Below, piece after piece: positions 1-9,044 of a DNA stretch of 64,000 nt. The notes below the pieces were generated by a model that saw only the letters and a list, made by a program, of their open reading frames with translations, was not told where the DNA came from and made no database searches. Numbering within the stretch: position 1 is the stretch's first letter; each line of letters begins with the position of its first letter. The position numbers and the translations under genes are program-made. Source of the stretch: Pseudomonas arcuscaelestis (GTDB lineage Bacteria; Pseudomonadota; Gammaproteobacteria; Pseudomonadales; Pseudomonadaceae); assembly GCF_016881005.1 (NCBI RefSeq), contig NZ_JACOPV010000023.1, forward strand, positions 22,864 to 86,863, read 5' to 3'.

Positions 1-2
1 CA

Positions 3-149
3 GTCATTCCACTCACGTATAAATTCAGCAGTGTCTTCTTTGGGAGATTGATTTCATCGCTGATGGTTCAATCACAAAGACTGCTTGGTCATGATGTCCG
101 CTGGTCACTGCTGCGCGTTGAACCAAGCGCGATTGAGTTGGCTCAATAG
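3..149 (+). CDS. C-terminal end of an unidentified gene cut by the window start
   Basis: An open frame runs from the window edge to TAG at 147-149, about 48 codons, and would be the tail of a protein beginning outside the window. I do not recognise it. An internal ATG at 63 has no clear ribosome binding site, so a separate short gene is unlikely. A chance open frame cannot be excluded. Confidence 0.25.
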   Translation, partial: VIPLTYKFSSVFFGRLISSLMVQSQRLLGHDVRWSLLRVEPSAIELAQ

Positions 150-175
150 TTAAAGCGCCATGGCGGAGCAAGATC

Positions 176-451
176 ATGAATGCCTATACCAAGCTTTCTC
201 TCCTTGAGGCGCAAAAATTCGCGGCGCTGGATGCCTGGTTTGCACGTTATGATGACTGGAAGCTGCGAAGGGACTGCCCCAATAACTATCACGATGATCT
301 GCTCCGGCAAGCGGACGAGATGGACCGACTTCGGCTCATCGGCTTTGTTGAGTGGCGAGAGTTACGTGTACTGGCAGACCAGGCTTTTTTGCGCTCCGTA
401 GCGGGAGGGGATTTTCCAGTCAATCAGTCCGCCGCGCTGGTATTTCGGTGA
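176..451 (+). CDS. Small hypothetical protein, 91 aa
   Basis: A short soluble protein preceded by a good ribosome binding site (GGAG about eight bases before the ATG). It is rich in charged and aromatic residues and looks largely helical, with no signal peptide or membrane segment. I do not recognise a family. It lies about 130 bp upstream of the large sensor kinase on the same strand, so co-transcription is possible but not shown. The overlapping frames at 180 and 352 are shadows. Confidence 0.5.
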   Translation: MNAYTKLSLLEAQKFAALDAWFARYDDWKLRRDCPNNYHDDLLRQADEMDRLRLIGFVEWRELRVLADQAFLRSVAGGDFPVNQSAALVFR

Positions 452-581
452 TGCCTCTGCAGCGTTGCTGTGATAGCACCGAGACACGAAGCACATTATT
501 TACCTTGGGCGGGCTGATGGCGTTTAAAATGATCTCGCTTAGTAGAACGTTTCAGTTCTTTTGAATAACAGGGATTTTGCA

Positions 582-3500
582 ATGAAATCGATTCCGGGGC
601 GCCCTCAGTCCTTGCCTCAACGGGAAGGTGTTACGCCAAGCCAGTTAGCCTTCCCAGTTATCGGAATCGGTGCGTCTGCGGGTGGCCTTGGCGCACTCAA
701 GACGTTTTTTGAGCAAATGCCCGCCGACAGTGGCATGGCATTCGTCATCGTCCTGCACCTTTCACCCGATCATGAAAGTGTTGCTGACCAGATACTGCAA
801 GACTGCACTTCGATGCCGGTGCGACAGGTGAATGACCCCTGCCCTATCGAGCGTAACCACGTTTACGTGATTTCTCCTGCCAGCCAGTTATCCATGAATG
901 ACGGCTATTTGCGGGTCATCCCCACAAATCGGCCCGTGGGCCATCATGTGGCGATTGACCTGTTCTTCCGAGACTTGGCAGATGTGCACAAGGAGCACGC
1001 TTTCTGCATCGTGCTATCAGGCTCTGGCAGCGACGGTGCCGTCGGGTTGTCTCGAATCAAAGAGCAAGGTGGCGTTACCCTGGTTCAAACACCGTCGGAT
1101 GCAGAATTCGATGGTATGCCACAGGCGGCTATCGCCACACGTATGGTCGATGTGGTTTTACCTGTCGCTGAGATTCCGCAAAAAATACTCGAGCTCTGGC
1201 GCAATTCGCAAAGCATTAAACTTCCGGCGCCGCATGATATGCACCTGCCCTCGGATACGCCCGAACGAGAGCGCGCGGCGGCAGAGCAAACGCTGCAAGA
1301 CATTCTCTTGCTGCTGCGAAACCGCACCGGCCATGACTTCAAGCATTACAAACGTGCCACAGTGCTCAGGCGTATCGAACGTCGCCTGCAAGTAACGGCA
1401 CAACCCGACCTGCCCGCCTATTTAAGCTACCTGGAGAACAACCCCGAAGAAGCCAGCAATTTGCTCGGTGACATGCTGATTGGAGTCACCAATTTCTTCC
1501 GTGACCGCGAAGCATTCGAGGCACTTGAGCGACACGTACTGACTTCATTGATGAGCGGCGAACTGGAGAAGCCCAAACGCGACGAGGTGCGGATCTGGTC
1601 GGCGGGCTGCTCTACCGGTGAAGAAGCGTATAGCTTGACCATCTTGTGCACTGAGCACCAAAAACTGGAAGCGCACCCCGTGAAGGTTCAGGTGTTCGCC
1701 ACGGATATCGATGAGCGGGCGATTGCTACCGGGCGCGCTGGACATTACCCCGAAGCCATTATCACGGATGTGCCGCCGACACGCCTGCGCCAATACTTCT
1801 TCAAGGAAGGCGAGCGTTTCAAGGTACGTAAAGAGATCCGCGAAAAAGTCTTGTTTGCCAATCACAGCCTGCTTTGCGATCCACCTTTTTCTCAGATAGA
1901 TCTGATCGTCTGCCGCAATCTGCTGATTTATCTGGAGCGGGAGATTCAACGGGACATCCTGCAGATGTTCCACTTTGCCCTTCGCCCAGGGGGATACTTG
2001 TTTCTCGGCACATCTGAATCTGCAGATGCCTGTCCCGATTTATTCACGCCCGTGGATAAGCGAAACCGGATTTTCCGGGCGAAAGCTGTTTCTGCAAACA
2101 GGCGAACACCAACGATGCCGCGGGGCGGTTTCAGCTCCTTCAACATGTCCGTTCCTCCGCCGGTAGCGCAGGTAACGCGAAAAGTCGCCTACGCTGACAT
2201 TCACCAGCGCGCACTTGAACAACGATTGCCACCGAGCCTGATTGTCGATGCCAACGCGGACATCCTGCACATGAGTGAAGGGGCCGGGCGCTTCTTGCGC
2301 CACATAGGCGGTGAGATGAGTCGAAATGTCCTGGGCCTGGTGATGCCGCAATTGCGTCTGGAGCTGAGAACGACGCTGTTCCAGGCTCAGCAAAGCGGCA
2401 AAGCGACGATGTCGAGAAAAGTCAGAATAGAAGACCCGCAAGGGGACTACTGGATCGACATCATGGTGCAGCCTTACAAGGATGAACCCTCAGAGCAGGA
2501 TGTCCGACTGATCGTCTTCGGCATTTCACAATTGGGAACCGAACTGGGTATCGGCGAGCTGAGCCAGCAAACGGAGAACCAGGTACTTTCCAGCCTGGAG
2601 AGTGAACTGCAACGTACCAAGTTGCACTTGCAGGAAACGATTGAACACTCGGAATCCTCCAGTGAAGAGCTCAAGGCTTCCAATGAGGAAATGCACGCTA
2701 TCAACGAAGAGCTACGCTCGGCCACAGAGGAACTCGAAACCAGCAAGGAAGAACTGCAATCGATCAATGAAGAGCTGCTGACTGTCAATTACGAGCTAAA
2801 AACCAAGGTTGAAGAAACAGATAAGATAAATGACTATCTGGCCAACCTGATTGCCTCCACTGATATCGCCACCGTGTTTGTTGACCGCAACATGCATATT
2901 CGTTGGTTCACGCCGCGAGCGACTGAAATTTTCAGCATGTTGCCCGTCGATACAGGTCGCTCACTACTGGATATCACCCACCGCTTGAATTACCCGCAGT
3001 TGGCGGACGATGCCGCCTCGGTTTTCGAATCCCTCAGCATGATGGAACGGGAAGTCAACAGCAGCGACCAGCGCTGGTACATCGCGAGGCTGCTGCCCTA
3101 CCGCTCTAGCGAAAGCCACATTGACGGCACCGTGCTGACGTTCATCGACATAACCAAGCGCCGCGAAGTCGAAGAAGATTTGCGCCTAGGGCAAGAGCGC
3201 ATGCGATTAGTGGCGGAAAGCACCCACGATTTCGCAATAATCATTCTGGATGAGCAAGGCCTGATCACTGATTGGAATACCGGCGCCGAATTGATCTTCG
3301 GCTACAAGAGCACAGAAGTCTTGGGCATCTACTACGACCTGCTGTTTTCGCCCGAAGATCGCAAAGCCGGCGTACCCGAAAGCGAATTGCGCCAAGCCCG
3401 TGAGCAGGGTCGCGGTGAGGACGAGCGCTGGCATGTACGCAAGGACGGCAGTCGCTTCTATTGCAGCGGCGAAGTAACCCTGCTGCGCGCGGAAACCGAT

Positions 3501-4721
3501 ATGGGCTATGTAAAAATTGCCCGAGACTTGACCGGTCACAAGCGACTTCACGAAGAACAAAGCAAAAAGCTGGCAGAGAACCAAGTCACGAGCCACATGA
3601 AGGACGAGTTCTTTGCCGTCATGTCGCATGAGCTGAAGCACCCCTTGAACTTGATCCAGCTAAATACCGAGATACTCCGACGACTGCCATCCGTGCGAGG
3701 TGCCGAGAAGGCAAGTAAAGCCGCCGCCACCATCAGCGAGGCCGTCATTAGCCAGGCGCGCATCATTGATGATCTTCTAGACGTCGCCCGTATTCGTACC
3801 GGCAAGCTGAAGCTCAAGACGCGTTTACTTGATCTAGCGAACATCGTGCGCGACATCCACGCGGTAGCCGCTGAAGAGTATCCGAATGCCGAGATAACGC
3901 TTGATGTTCCCTCATCGGGCGTCTCGGTACCTGTTGACGGGGATCCTACACGTCTAGAACAGGTCATCTGGAATCTGTTGCATAACGCACTGAAATTCAC
4001 CCAGGGTAATGCTCGCATTCAGATTGTCCTCAGCATGGCCGAGGATCTGGCTCGACTCGATATCATCGATAACGGCATCGGCATTGCTGCGTCTGATATC
4101 GAACAGGTTTTCGATCTGTTCAGCCAAGCCAAGCCAAGAACGGGCAACCACCAACGCGATGGGTTGGGCATCGGTTTGTCCTTGGTACGCCAACTTGTTC
4201 AGACCCATAAGGGTTCAGTCAGCGTCAAATCTGCGGGCTTGGGACACGGCTGTACATTTACCGTGCTGTTACCGCTGTCGGAGCAGTCCTTTGACGACAA
4301 CCCAGATGAGCAAAAGCGCGAGCAGAAAGGTCGTCTCAAGGGGCTCAAGGTGTTGCTGGTGGATGATTCCTTGGAAATCATCGAAGTAATGCGCATTTTG
4401 CTAGAGATGGAAGACGCGATGGTCAACTCGTTTTCCGACCCACGACTTGCTTTGGAAAACGCCACTCAAGAGCATTACGACATCATTCTTTCAGACATTG
4501 GCATGCCGGTCATGGATGGTCACGAACTCATCCGATCATTACGGCAAACCAAGCTGCATAAATTTACACCTGCAATAGCACTCACCGGCTACGGTGTCGC
4601 CGCGCAAGCGCAAAAGGCCAAGGACGCCGGCTTCGATCGACACTTAAGCAAACCGGTGCAATACGAAGAACTGGTAGAAAACATCGAATCGCTGTGTAGC
4701 GCCATGCTCACTGGAGCCTGA
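582..4721 (+). CDS. CheB-CheR-PAS-histidine kinase-receiver fusion protein
   Basis: A 1379-residue cytoplasmic signalling protein. In order it has: a CheB-type methylesterase domain (GIGASAGG with Ser32, His59 in VLHLSPDH, Asp near 151 in SGSGSDGAVGL); a CheR-type methyltransferase (about 235-500, SAM motif WSAGCSTGEEAY near 340); a long Glu-rich coiled coil (about 670-750); two PAS regions (about 750-1000); a HisKA domain with the phospho-accepting His near 1014 in MSHELKHPL; an ATPase domain with DNGIGI; and a C-terminal receiver with Asp near 1304 in SDIGMPVMDG. I prefer the ATG at 582, which has AGGGA eight bases upstream, over the TTG at 561. No membrane segment is visible and no chemoreceptor gene is nearby, so the methylation target and output are unknown. 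The domain order is a known bacterial architecture. Confidence 0.93.
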   Translation: MKSIPGRPQSLPQREGVTPSQLAFPVIGIGASAGGLGALKTFFEQMPADSGMAFVIVLHLSPDHESVADQILQDCTSMPVRQVNDPCPIERNHVYVISPASQLSMNDGYLRVIPTNRPVGHHVAIDLFFRDLADVHKEHAFCIVLSGSGSDGAVGLSRIKEQGGVTLVQTPSDAEFDGMPQAAIATRMVDVVLPVAEIPQKILELWRNSQSIKLPAPHDMHLPSDTPERERAAAEQTLQDILLLLRNRTGHDFKHYKRATVLRRIERRLQVTAQPDLPAYLSYLENNPEEASNLLGDMLIGVTNFFRDREAFEALERHVLTSLMSGELEKPKRDEVRIWSAGCSTGEEAYSLTILCTEHQKLEAHPVKVQVFATDIDERAIATGRAGHYPEAIITDVPPTRLRQYFFKEGERFKVRKEIREKVLFANHSLLCDPPFSQIDLIVCRNLLIYLEREIQRDILQMFHFALRPGGYLFLGTSESADACPDLFTPVDKRNRIFRAKAVSANRRTPTMPRGGFSSFNMSVPPPVAQVTRKVAYADIHQRALEQRLPPSLIVDANADILHMSEGAGRFLRHIGGEMSRNVLGLVMPQLRLELRTTLFQAQQSGKATMSRKVRIEDPQGDYWIDIMVQPYKDEPSEQDVRLIVFGISQLGTELGIGELSQQTENQVLSSLESELQRTKLHLQETIEHSESSSEELKASNEEMHAINEELRSATEELETSKEELQSINEELLTVNYELKTKVEETDKINDYLANLIASTDIATVFVDRNMHIRWFTPRATEIFSMLPVDTGRSLLDITHRLNYPQLADDAASVFESLSMMEREVNSSDQRWYIARLLPYRSSESHIDGTVLTFIDITKRREVEEDLRLGQERMRLVAESTHDFAIIILDEQGLITDWNTGAELIFGYKSTEVLGIYYDLLFSPEDRKAGVPESELRQAREQGRGEDERWHVRKDGSRFYCSGEVTLLRAETDMGYVKIARDLTGHKRLHEEQSKKLAENQVTSHMKDEFFAVMSHELKHPLNLIQLNTEILRRLPSVRGAEKASKAAATISEAVISQARIIDDLLDVARIRTGKLKLKTRLLDLANIVRDIHAVAAEEYPNAEITLDVPSSGVSVPVDGDPTRLEQVIWNLLHNALKFTQGNARIQIVLSMAEDLARLDIIDNGIGIAASDIEQVFDLFSQAKPRTGNHQRDGLGIGLSLVRQLVQTHKGSVSVKSAGLGHGCTFTVLLPLSEQSFDDNPDEQKREQKGRLKGLKVLLVDDSLEIIEVMRILLEMEDAMVNSFSDPRLALENATQEHYDIILSDIGMPVMDGHELIRSLRQTKLHKFTPAIALTGYGVAAQAQKAKDAGFDRHLSKPVQYEELVENIESLCSAMLTGA

Positions 4722-4778
4722 GTGAAAGGGGGTGCGCCCTGCACCTCCTGCGCTGTTTCACGCTGCGCTCACAGGCAG

Positions 4779-5426
4779 CTATCCCAGCACATTGATCCCT
4801 AATAGAGCGGCAAGCTCGCTCATCTGATCACGGCTGACCTTCACGCCATCCAAATTAACCGTTCTGATATCGAGGTCGCCGAGCGCCGAGTCGGTCAAGT
4901 CGCAACCGGTAAAGTCTGCAGATCGCCAGTCAAACGAACTGAACTCACCGCCGGAAAGGTCCGATCCGGCAAAGCTGGCGCCCATTACATTGGCACCGGT
5001 CCAGCGGTTGTCCCACAGTTCGCACTTTTCAAGATTTACCTTGGAAAAATTGGCATAGGCCAAATTGCTCTTATTGATATAGGCACTGCAGAACCAGGAC
5101 TTGCTGGAAATAACATTCATGAAGCTCGCACTGCTGAAGTCCGCACCTTGAGCCTTGCATTCGCTAATCTCAAGCCCGAGCGCACTGGCAAAATTGAAAA
5201 CGCACACCGAGATATCACAACGCTTGAAGGAGGCGCCTTTCAATTTGGCGCTACGAAAATTGCACCCTACCTGACGATCTCGATCATAGAAGCTGCAATC
5301 CACGAACTGTGTTTCCGACAGGTCGGTTCTGGAAAAATCGCAATCAAGAAAAGTGATACCGCTTACGATTCGGCCAGTGAATTCGTTCACACCGATTCGT
5401 TTATTTTCAACCATCTGTGGTTCCAT
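4779..5426 (-). CDS. Qnr-family pentapeptide-repeat protein
   Basis: About 215 residues, nearly all built of A(D/N)LXX-type pentapeptide repeats that fold into a right-handed beta helix. From memory it aligns along its whole length with QnrB. Shared stretches include FYDR, GCNF, WFCSAY, NLEKCELW, GSDLSGGEFS and LGDLDIR, and the C-terminal GVKV...LGI tail is also conserved. Qnr proteins protect DNA gyrase and topoisomerase IV from quinolones by mimicking DNA. I choose the ATG at 5426 (MEPQMVENK) because AGGA lies eight bases upstream; the in-frame start at 5471 adds 15 unconserved residues. Qnr length is about 214-226 aa, which fits. I saw no full LexA box upstream, unlike qnrB. Whether it affects quinolone susceptibility is inference. 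Confidence 0.88.
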   Translation of the reverse strand: MEPQMVENKRIGVNEFTGRIVSGITFLDCDFSRTDLSETQFVDCSFYDRDRQVGCNFRSAKLKGASFKRCDISVCVFNFASALGLEISECKAQGADFSSASFMNVISSKSWFCSAYINKSNLAYANFSKVNLEKCELWDNRWTGANVMGASFAGSDLSGGEFSSFDWRSADFTGCDLTDSALGDLDIRTVNLDGVKVSRDQMSELAALLGINVLG

Positions 5427-5713
5427 AACGCATTCCTGAACAGTCCCATCGCGGAGCGAATTTACCATCACCGCTTGAAAGCGTCAGCTTGGGTGTACAG
5501 AACGCAGCGTGTAGAACCGTTACTTTTGTAAGCGTCGCAATCGACAAGCCCGGCGCAACAAAGGTCAATCCGGTACCGACGTTCAAGCCGTTGACCAGGC
5601 AATGAATGCCAGGACGAACAAGCCAGGTTTGGGATTGAGTGCGGCCGAGAGGAAACCGGTTAGAAAAATACTGGACAGCGATTGCCGCGCAGTCGGCTGA
5701 AAGCTAGGGGCGG
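5427..5713. other. Spacer between the Qnr-like gene and the next minus-strand gene
   Basis: About 290 bp holding the promoter side of the Qnr-like gene. A half LexA-like element, CTGTACACCCAAGCTG on the minus strand near 5487-5502, lacks the second ACAG half. No RNA gene or repeat was seen. Confidence 0.3.
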
Positions 5714-6139
5714 CTAGTTCGGTTGCTCATCAAGCACAGCATCGGCTTCCCCATCGGAGCGAAACTGACGGCCGCCCGCTGACTGAGGCTTACTGGAATA
5801 GCTTTCTGGGCATTCCTTAACCTGCCCTGCTGCTTTCAAAATCTTGTCACCATACCTGGAGCCGACTAATAAAATAGACTGCTCTGCGTTCTTCTCAACC
5901 AGCATGGCTGCACATTCGAAATCACATACTTCGTTGAATGTGAAGCAGACGTTCTGGTCTTTGAATCGGTAAAGGCTCGCTGGCCAATTCGAGCAATCAT
6001 AAATTCCGAGCCCAGGACAGGAGTACTCTTCAACCTCACCTAAAGCGATGACTTTTGATCCGACCGCATCCTGGACAGAGTCCTGCGCAAGGGCTGGACC
6101 AAACGCAAAAGCAATAAGCAGAACTGTTGCTCTGAGCAT
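5714..6139 (-). CDS. Exported cysteine-rich hypothetical protein
   Basis: About 141 residues with a clear Sec signal peptide (MLRATVLLIAFAFGPALA, cleavage expected after ALA). The mature part has several cysteines (YSCPG, YDCSNW, NVCF, EVCDFEC, VKECP), suggesting a disulfide-bonded periplasmic protein. I prefer the ATG at 6139; the longer frame uses a TTG at 6172 that puts charged residues before the signal peptide. I do not recognise the family. It is monocistronic as far as can be seen. Confidence 0.6.
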   Translation of the reverse strand: MLRATVLLIAFAFGPALAQDSVQDAVGSKVIALGEVEEYSCPGLGIYDCSNWPASLYRFKDQNVCFTFNEVCDFECAAMLVEKNAEQSILLVGSRYGDKILKAAGQVKECPESYSSKPQSAGGRQFRSDGEADAVLDEQPN

Positions 6140-6349
6140 CAGCGGATCTCGTACTGGTTTGAGTGAAATCAATTATTTAGGTTATCGACTTAAAGCTCCG
6201 AGTTAAATAATTTCACTTAGCCACCATCCCGACAAACCGTGAATTCCAAACCTAGCCAGTACGACAAAATCCTGGATGAACTGAATGGCGGCGCTTTGGA
6301 GCTTCTGCTTGGGAGGCGAGAGAGCTGACGGAAAATTAGCCCATCAAGA

Positions 6350-6799
6350 TCAATCTAGAGCGCCATTGAGAACCTCGTAAATGATACCGGTAGCAATAGT
6401 TACCAAAATTAAATCGGTCCCAACTTGCTGCCACTCGTAGCCGTCGTAGCGAGGTAAATGCCCAAGAAGACGACCATCGAGCTTCTTTGCAATTCCGGGA
6501 GGCAGCGATTTTCCGCGTGCCAGGTTCTTCTGGATGCCTGGAGGCAACTCCGATCCAGGGCTCCAATAGTTGTGGTAACGACTAAGCACACTCAAAACGC
6601 TACCTCGATCGATGCTCGGGCCGTGATCCCCTTCGTTATGACCTGAGCTTTTTGCTTTTCCCCTTTGAGCTTCGTGACTTGAGGCGTTGTGAGCATTACC
6701 TTGCCCCTTGCCATTACCAGGGTCGGCGTAAGCACCAGCACAAGCCGCGATCAGGGCAGCGCTGGTGAGCATCGTTAACACTGTTTTCAACTGGGACAT
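6350..6799 (-). CDS. CigR-like exported protein
   Basis: About 149 residues. It has an N-terminal signal sequence (LTSAALIAACAGAYA), a low-complexity Gly/His/Ser/Lys-rich linker (about residues 25-60), and a C-terminal module with LPPGIQKNLARG and LPPGIAKKL repeats followed by a hydrophobic end (LILVTIATGIIYEVLNG). That arrangement matches what is annotated as anti-virulence regulator CigR family or RcnB-like proteins. In Salmonella CigR is a type III secretion anti-virulence factor, but its role in Pseudomonas is not established. The start at 6799 (MSQLKT) is preferred over 6832 because it gives a clean signal peptide. Confidence 0.65.
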   Translation of the reverse strand: MSQLKTVLTMLTSAALIAACAGAYADPGNGKGQGNAHNASSHEAQRGKAKSSGHNEGDHGPSIDRGSVLSVLSRYHNYWSPGSELPPGIQKNLARGKSLPPGIAKKLDGRLLGHLPRYDGYEWQQVGTDLILVTIATGIIYEVLNGALD

Positions 6800-6832
6800 G
6801 AGCGTTCTCACCGGAAAAGGAACTCCCCACAA

Positions 6833-7377
6833 ATGTAGACGACATTGATGGAGAGAAAGAGGTCAGTCGAGCGCGCGATTCATGTGTCATCTCTGGCGAG
6901 CAGGAAGTTGCGGCGTGAGAATAGACAACCGAACCGGCTATTACGAAGAATTGTCCTGGTGGAAGACAATTTTTGGGCGGATCGGTCGATCTTTCAAACC
7001 TATCGCCTAATGAAGACTCACTGTATCTGGACGCCGCTAGGTTTGTAATGTCTACGGGCCGCTGTAGTGTCTCAGCTGTATAACGCCAATTAAAAATCGG
7101 CTACAACCTCGCAGCGAGACGGATGGAATCGCTTGAGTACGACTGCGTCGTCTCAGGGCTGACGCCGATGGAAGCCGCCACCTGCTGACATCCGAGCAGC
7201 GAAACGTTGCGCGCGCCTCGCCTTCCAAAGCTGAAATAGAACGACAGCAATCGACACACCTGGCCGGCACCATGCGCAAAAAGCCCAACGCGGGGCGGGG
7301 CTCTCGAAACAAACTGCCGAATCTAACCGGAATAGGATGTCTCGAGAATCACCACCATCAGGAGCGCCTTCCCAAAA
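6833..7377. other. 545-bp gap with no convincing gene
   Basis: No frame has both a good start and a recognisable product. A plus-strand frame (6845-7048) includes RRIVLVEDNFW, which resembles the first strand and acidic pocket of a response-regulator receiver domain, but it stops soon after. It may be a decayed fragment or chance. No tRNA, terminator or direct repeat was seen. Confidence 0.35.
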
Positions 7378-9033
7378 TCAAAAATCGAAGGTCGCCTCCA
7401 ACTCGATCAACCATTTGTCGTTACGGCCCCTTACATCTTCCAACTCGCCGTCCAAGTGCATATGTAACGAAGCTAACTCACGACTGCGATTCACACCCAA
7501 GGGGTCTAGGCGATCGATTAAGTACACGACAAAGGTACTGGCTAGCCCTGTCAACGCACCAACAATCACTGCAGAAACAATCGATCCTATGGCGCCCAAG
7601 CCCGGTATTGCCAGAATGTACTTCTCGATGATCTCTTCGAACGCAACTCCGCCAATCACCACTGCACCGGCAGACACCACCTTCAGCGCCTCGTGCGCCC
7701 CCTCACGCAATGTCATGCCTTGGGGTGGAAATGCCAACATCTTGATTGCCCGCAGCAAGGACATGAAGCCCTCACGGAACATGCGGATTGCGCGCTTCCC
7801 GGTGGTCTTCAGGGTGTTGAGAAAGACCGTGACCAAATTAGACAAAACACCTGCAACAAAGCCTGCTCCACCGGCGGCGAGAGCGGATTTCCACTGCTTG
7901 CCGACTCGGCTAGCTACTCGCTCCATTCGACTACGTAGCTCCGGCCATAATTTGTCGTGAATGGCCCCGTTTCGATAGAAATCCTTCAGTTCGTCGAAGG
8001 TGGCACTGAAAAACTCCACCAGCATTAGTCCAAAGGCTTGCTGAAAGGCCATTTTGCCGCCTTCCTTCAAGCTGGTTCCGATTACATCGTCGCGAAACTT
8101 ATTGCCCTTGTAATACGCATCGCGCAGCTTCCCTTCATACTCCTCCCGCGCTGCCTTGTCTTTTGCTAGCAGACGCTCGGGATTATCTGCAATCGCCTGC
8201 TTCTGCTGGTTTAACTCCAGTTCACCTCGCTCACTCTTCGTCAACTCGGGCTTGGACTCAAGCTCTGCAATTCGAGCTCGACGCTTGGGACTTTCCTGTT
8301 GCAGTTGGGCGACGACGTCAACAGCCGCGCGCTGGCCCTTCGACTTATTGAAGCGCTCCATAGTCGGGTTGAGATTAGTAGGGGCATTGGCTAGATCTAC
8401 ACCGTCAAGACCCGCTAGAACACGCCCGGCATCCTCGTCAATTTCCTTGGCCGCGATCGTATGATCTAAATTGCGTGGGTCTAAGTTTTTATGCCTGAAA
8501 ATTTCACCGGTATAGGCGTCTTCAAGACGACCTTCAGACTGCGCCTTGGTATCGAGAGCGTTCTTGTCTGTATACCTTTTGTCGCCGTGATAGTCGTCCG
8601 GGTTGTATTTCGGCTTCTTGGCATACTCCTGCCGCGCTTCGTCGGTGGCATAGACTTCTTGGCGGGCGTTGTGAATGGTATCTACGTTTCCACCCACCTT
8701 GTCGTACACCGCGAGTACTCGCCCAAGGCCAAAGGGAACGGCAACCGCTTGAAGTACTTCGCGACGGCTGTCGCTGAGCAACTGTTCGAAACGCTCCTGG
8801 GTAAAATTTTCGCTGAATACGCGAAGCGCTTCGTCCACATCTGCTTCGCACACCATTTTATCGATGTCCACAGACAGTGAACCAAACAATGAGTCGATCC
8901 GATGTTGATCAACTGGCTGTTGCCGCAACACTAACGCCTCTCCTGCATTCGGCAAGGCCACAAGTACCGGTTGTTCACGTAGTTGAGCCTGAAGTTGGCG
9001 ACGCGCCTTGAACCGCTCGATTCGATCCGTCAT
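7378..9033 (-). CDS. Large protein with HNH-like motif and hydrophobic C-terminal half
   Basis: 551 residues, not assignable to a named family. Residues about 174-230 carry an HNH-nuclease-like arrangement: YTGEIF, then LDHTIAA (Asp190-His191), then NLN (220-222) and NKSK (229-232). Residues about 240-320 are highly charged and probably coiled coil. The C-terminal half has hydrophobic segments near 390-415 (AAGGAGFVAGVLSNLVTVFL) and in about 455-520 (VVSAGAVVIGGVAF, AIGSIVSAVIVGALTGLA), so it may insert in the membrane. The ATG at 9033 has GGAGAG upstream and lies 11 bp after the stop of the TerB-like gene, so the two are almost certainly one operon. Nuclease activity and membrane location are inference. 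It could be an effector or toxin, or a phage- or plasmid-derived protein. Confidence 0.7.
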   Translation of the reverse strand: MTDRIERFKARRQLQAQLREQPVLVALPNAGEALVLRQQPVDQHRIDSLFGSLSVDIDKMVCEADVDEALRVFSENFTQERFEQLLSDSRREVLQAVAVPFGLGRVLAVYDKVGGNVDTIHNARQEVYATDEARQEYAKKPKYNPDDYHGDKRYTDKNALDTKAQSEGRLEDAYTGEIFRHKNLDPRNLDHTIAAKEIDEDAGRVLAGLDGVDLANAPTNLNPTMERFNKSKGQRAAVDVVAQLQQESPKRRARIAELESKPELTKSERGELELNQQKQAIADNPERLLAKDKAAREEYEGKLRDAYYKGNKFRDDVIGTSLKEGGKMAFQQAFGLMLVEFFSATFDELKDFYRNGAIHDKLWPELRSRMERVASRVGKQWKSALAAGGAGFVAGVLSNLVTVFLNTLKTTGKRAIRMFREGFMSLLRAIKMLAFPPQGMTLREGAHEALKVVSAGAVVIGGVAFEEIIEKYILAIPGLGAIGSIVSAVIVGALTGLASTFVVYLIDRLDPLGVNRSRELASLHMHLDGELEDVRGRNDKWLIELEATFDF

Positions 9034-9044
9034 GAAACTCTCCG

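Noticed and set aside
5487..5502. LexA-like CTGTACACCCAAGCTG upstream of the Qnr-like gene
   Set aside because: Only the left half matches; the second half is GCTG instead of ACAG.
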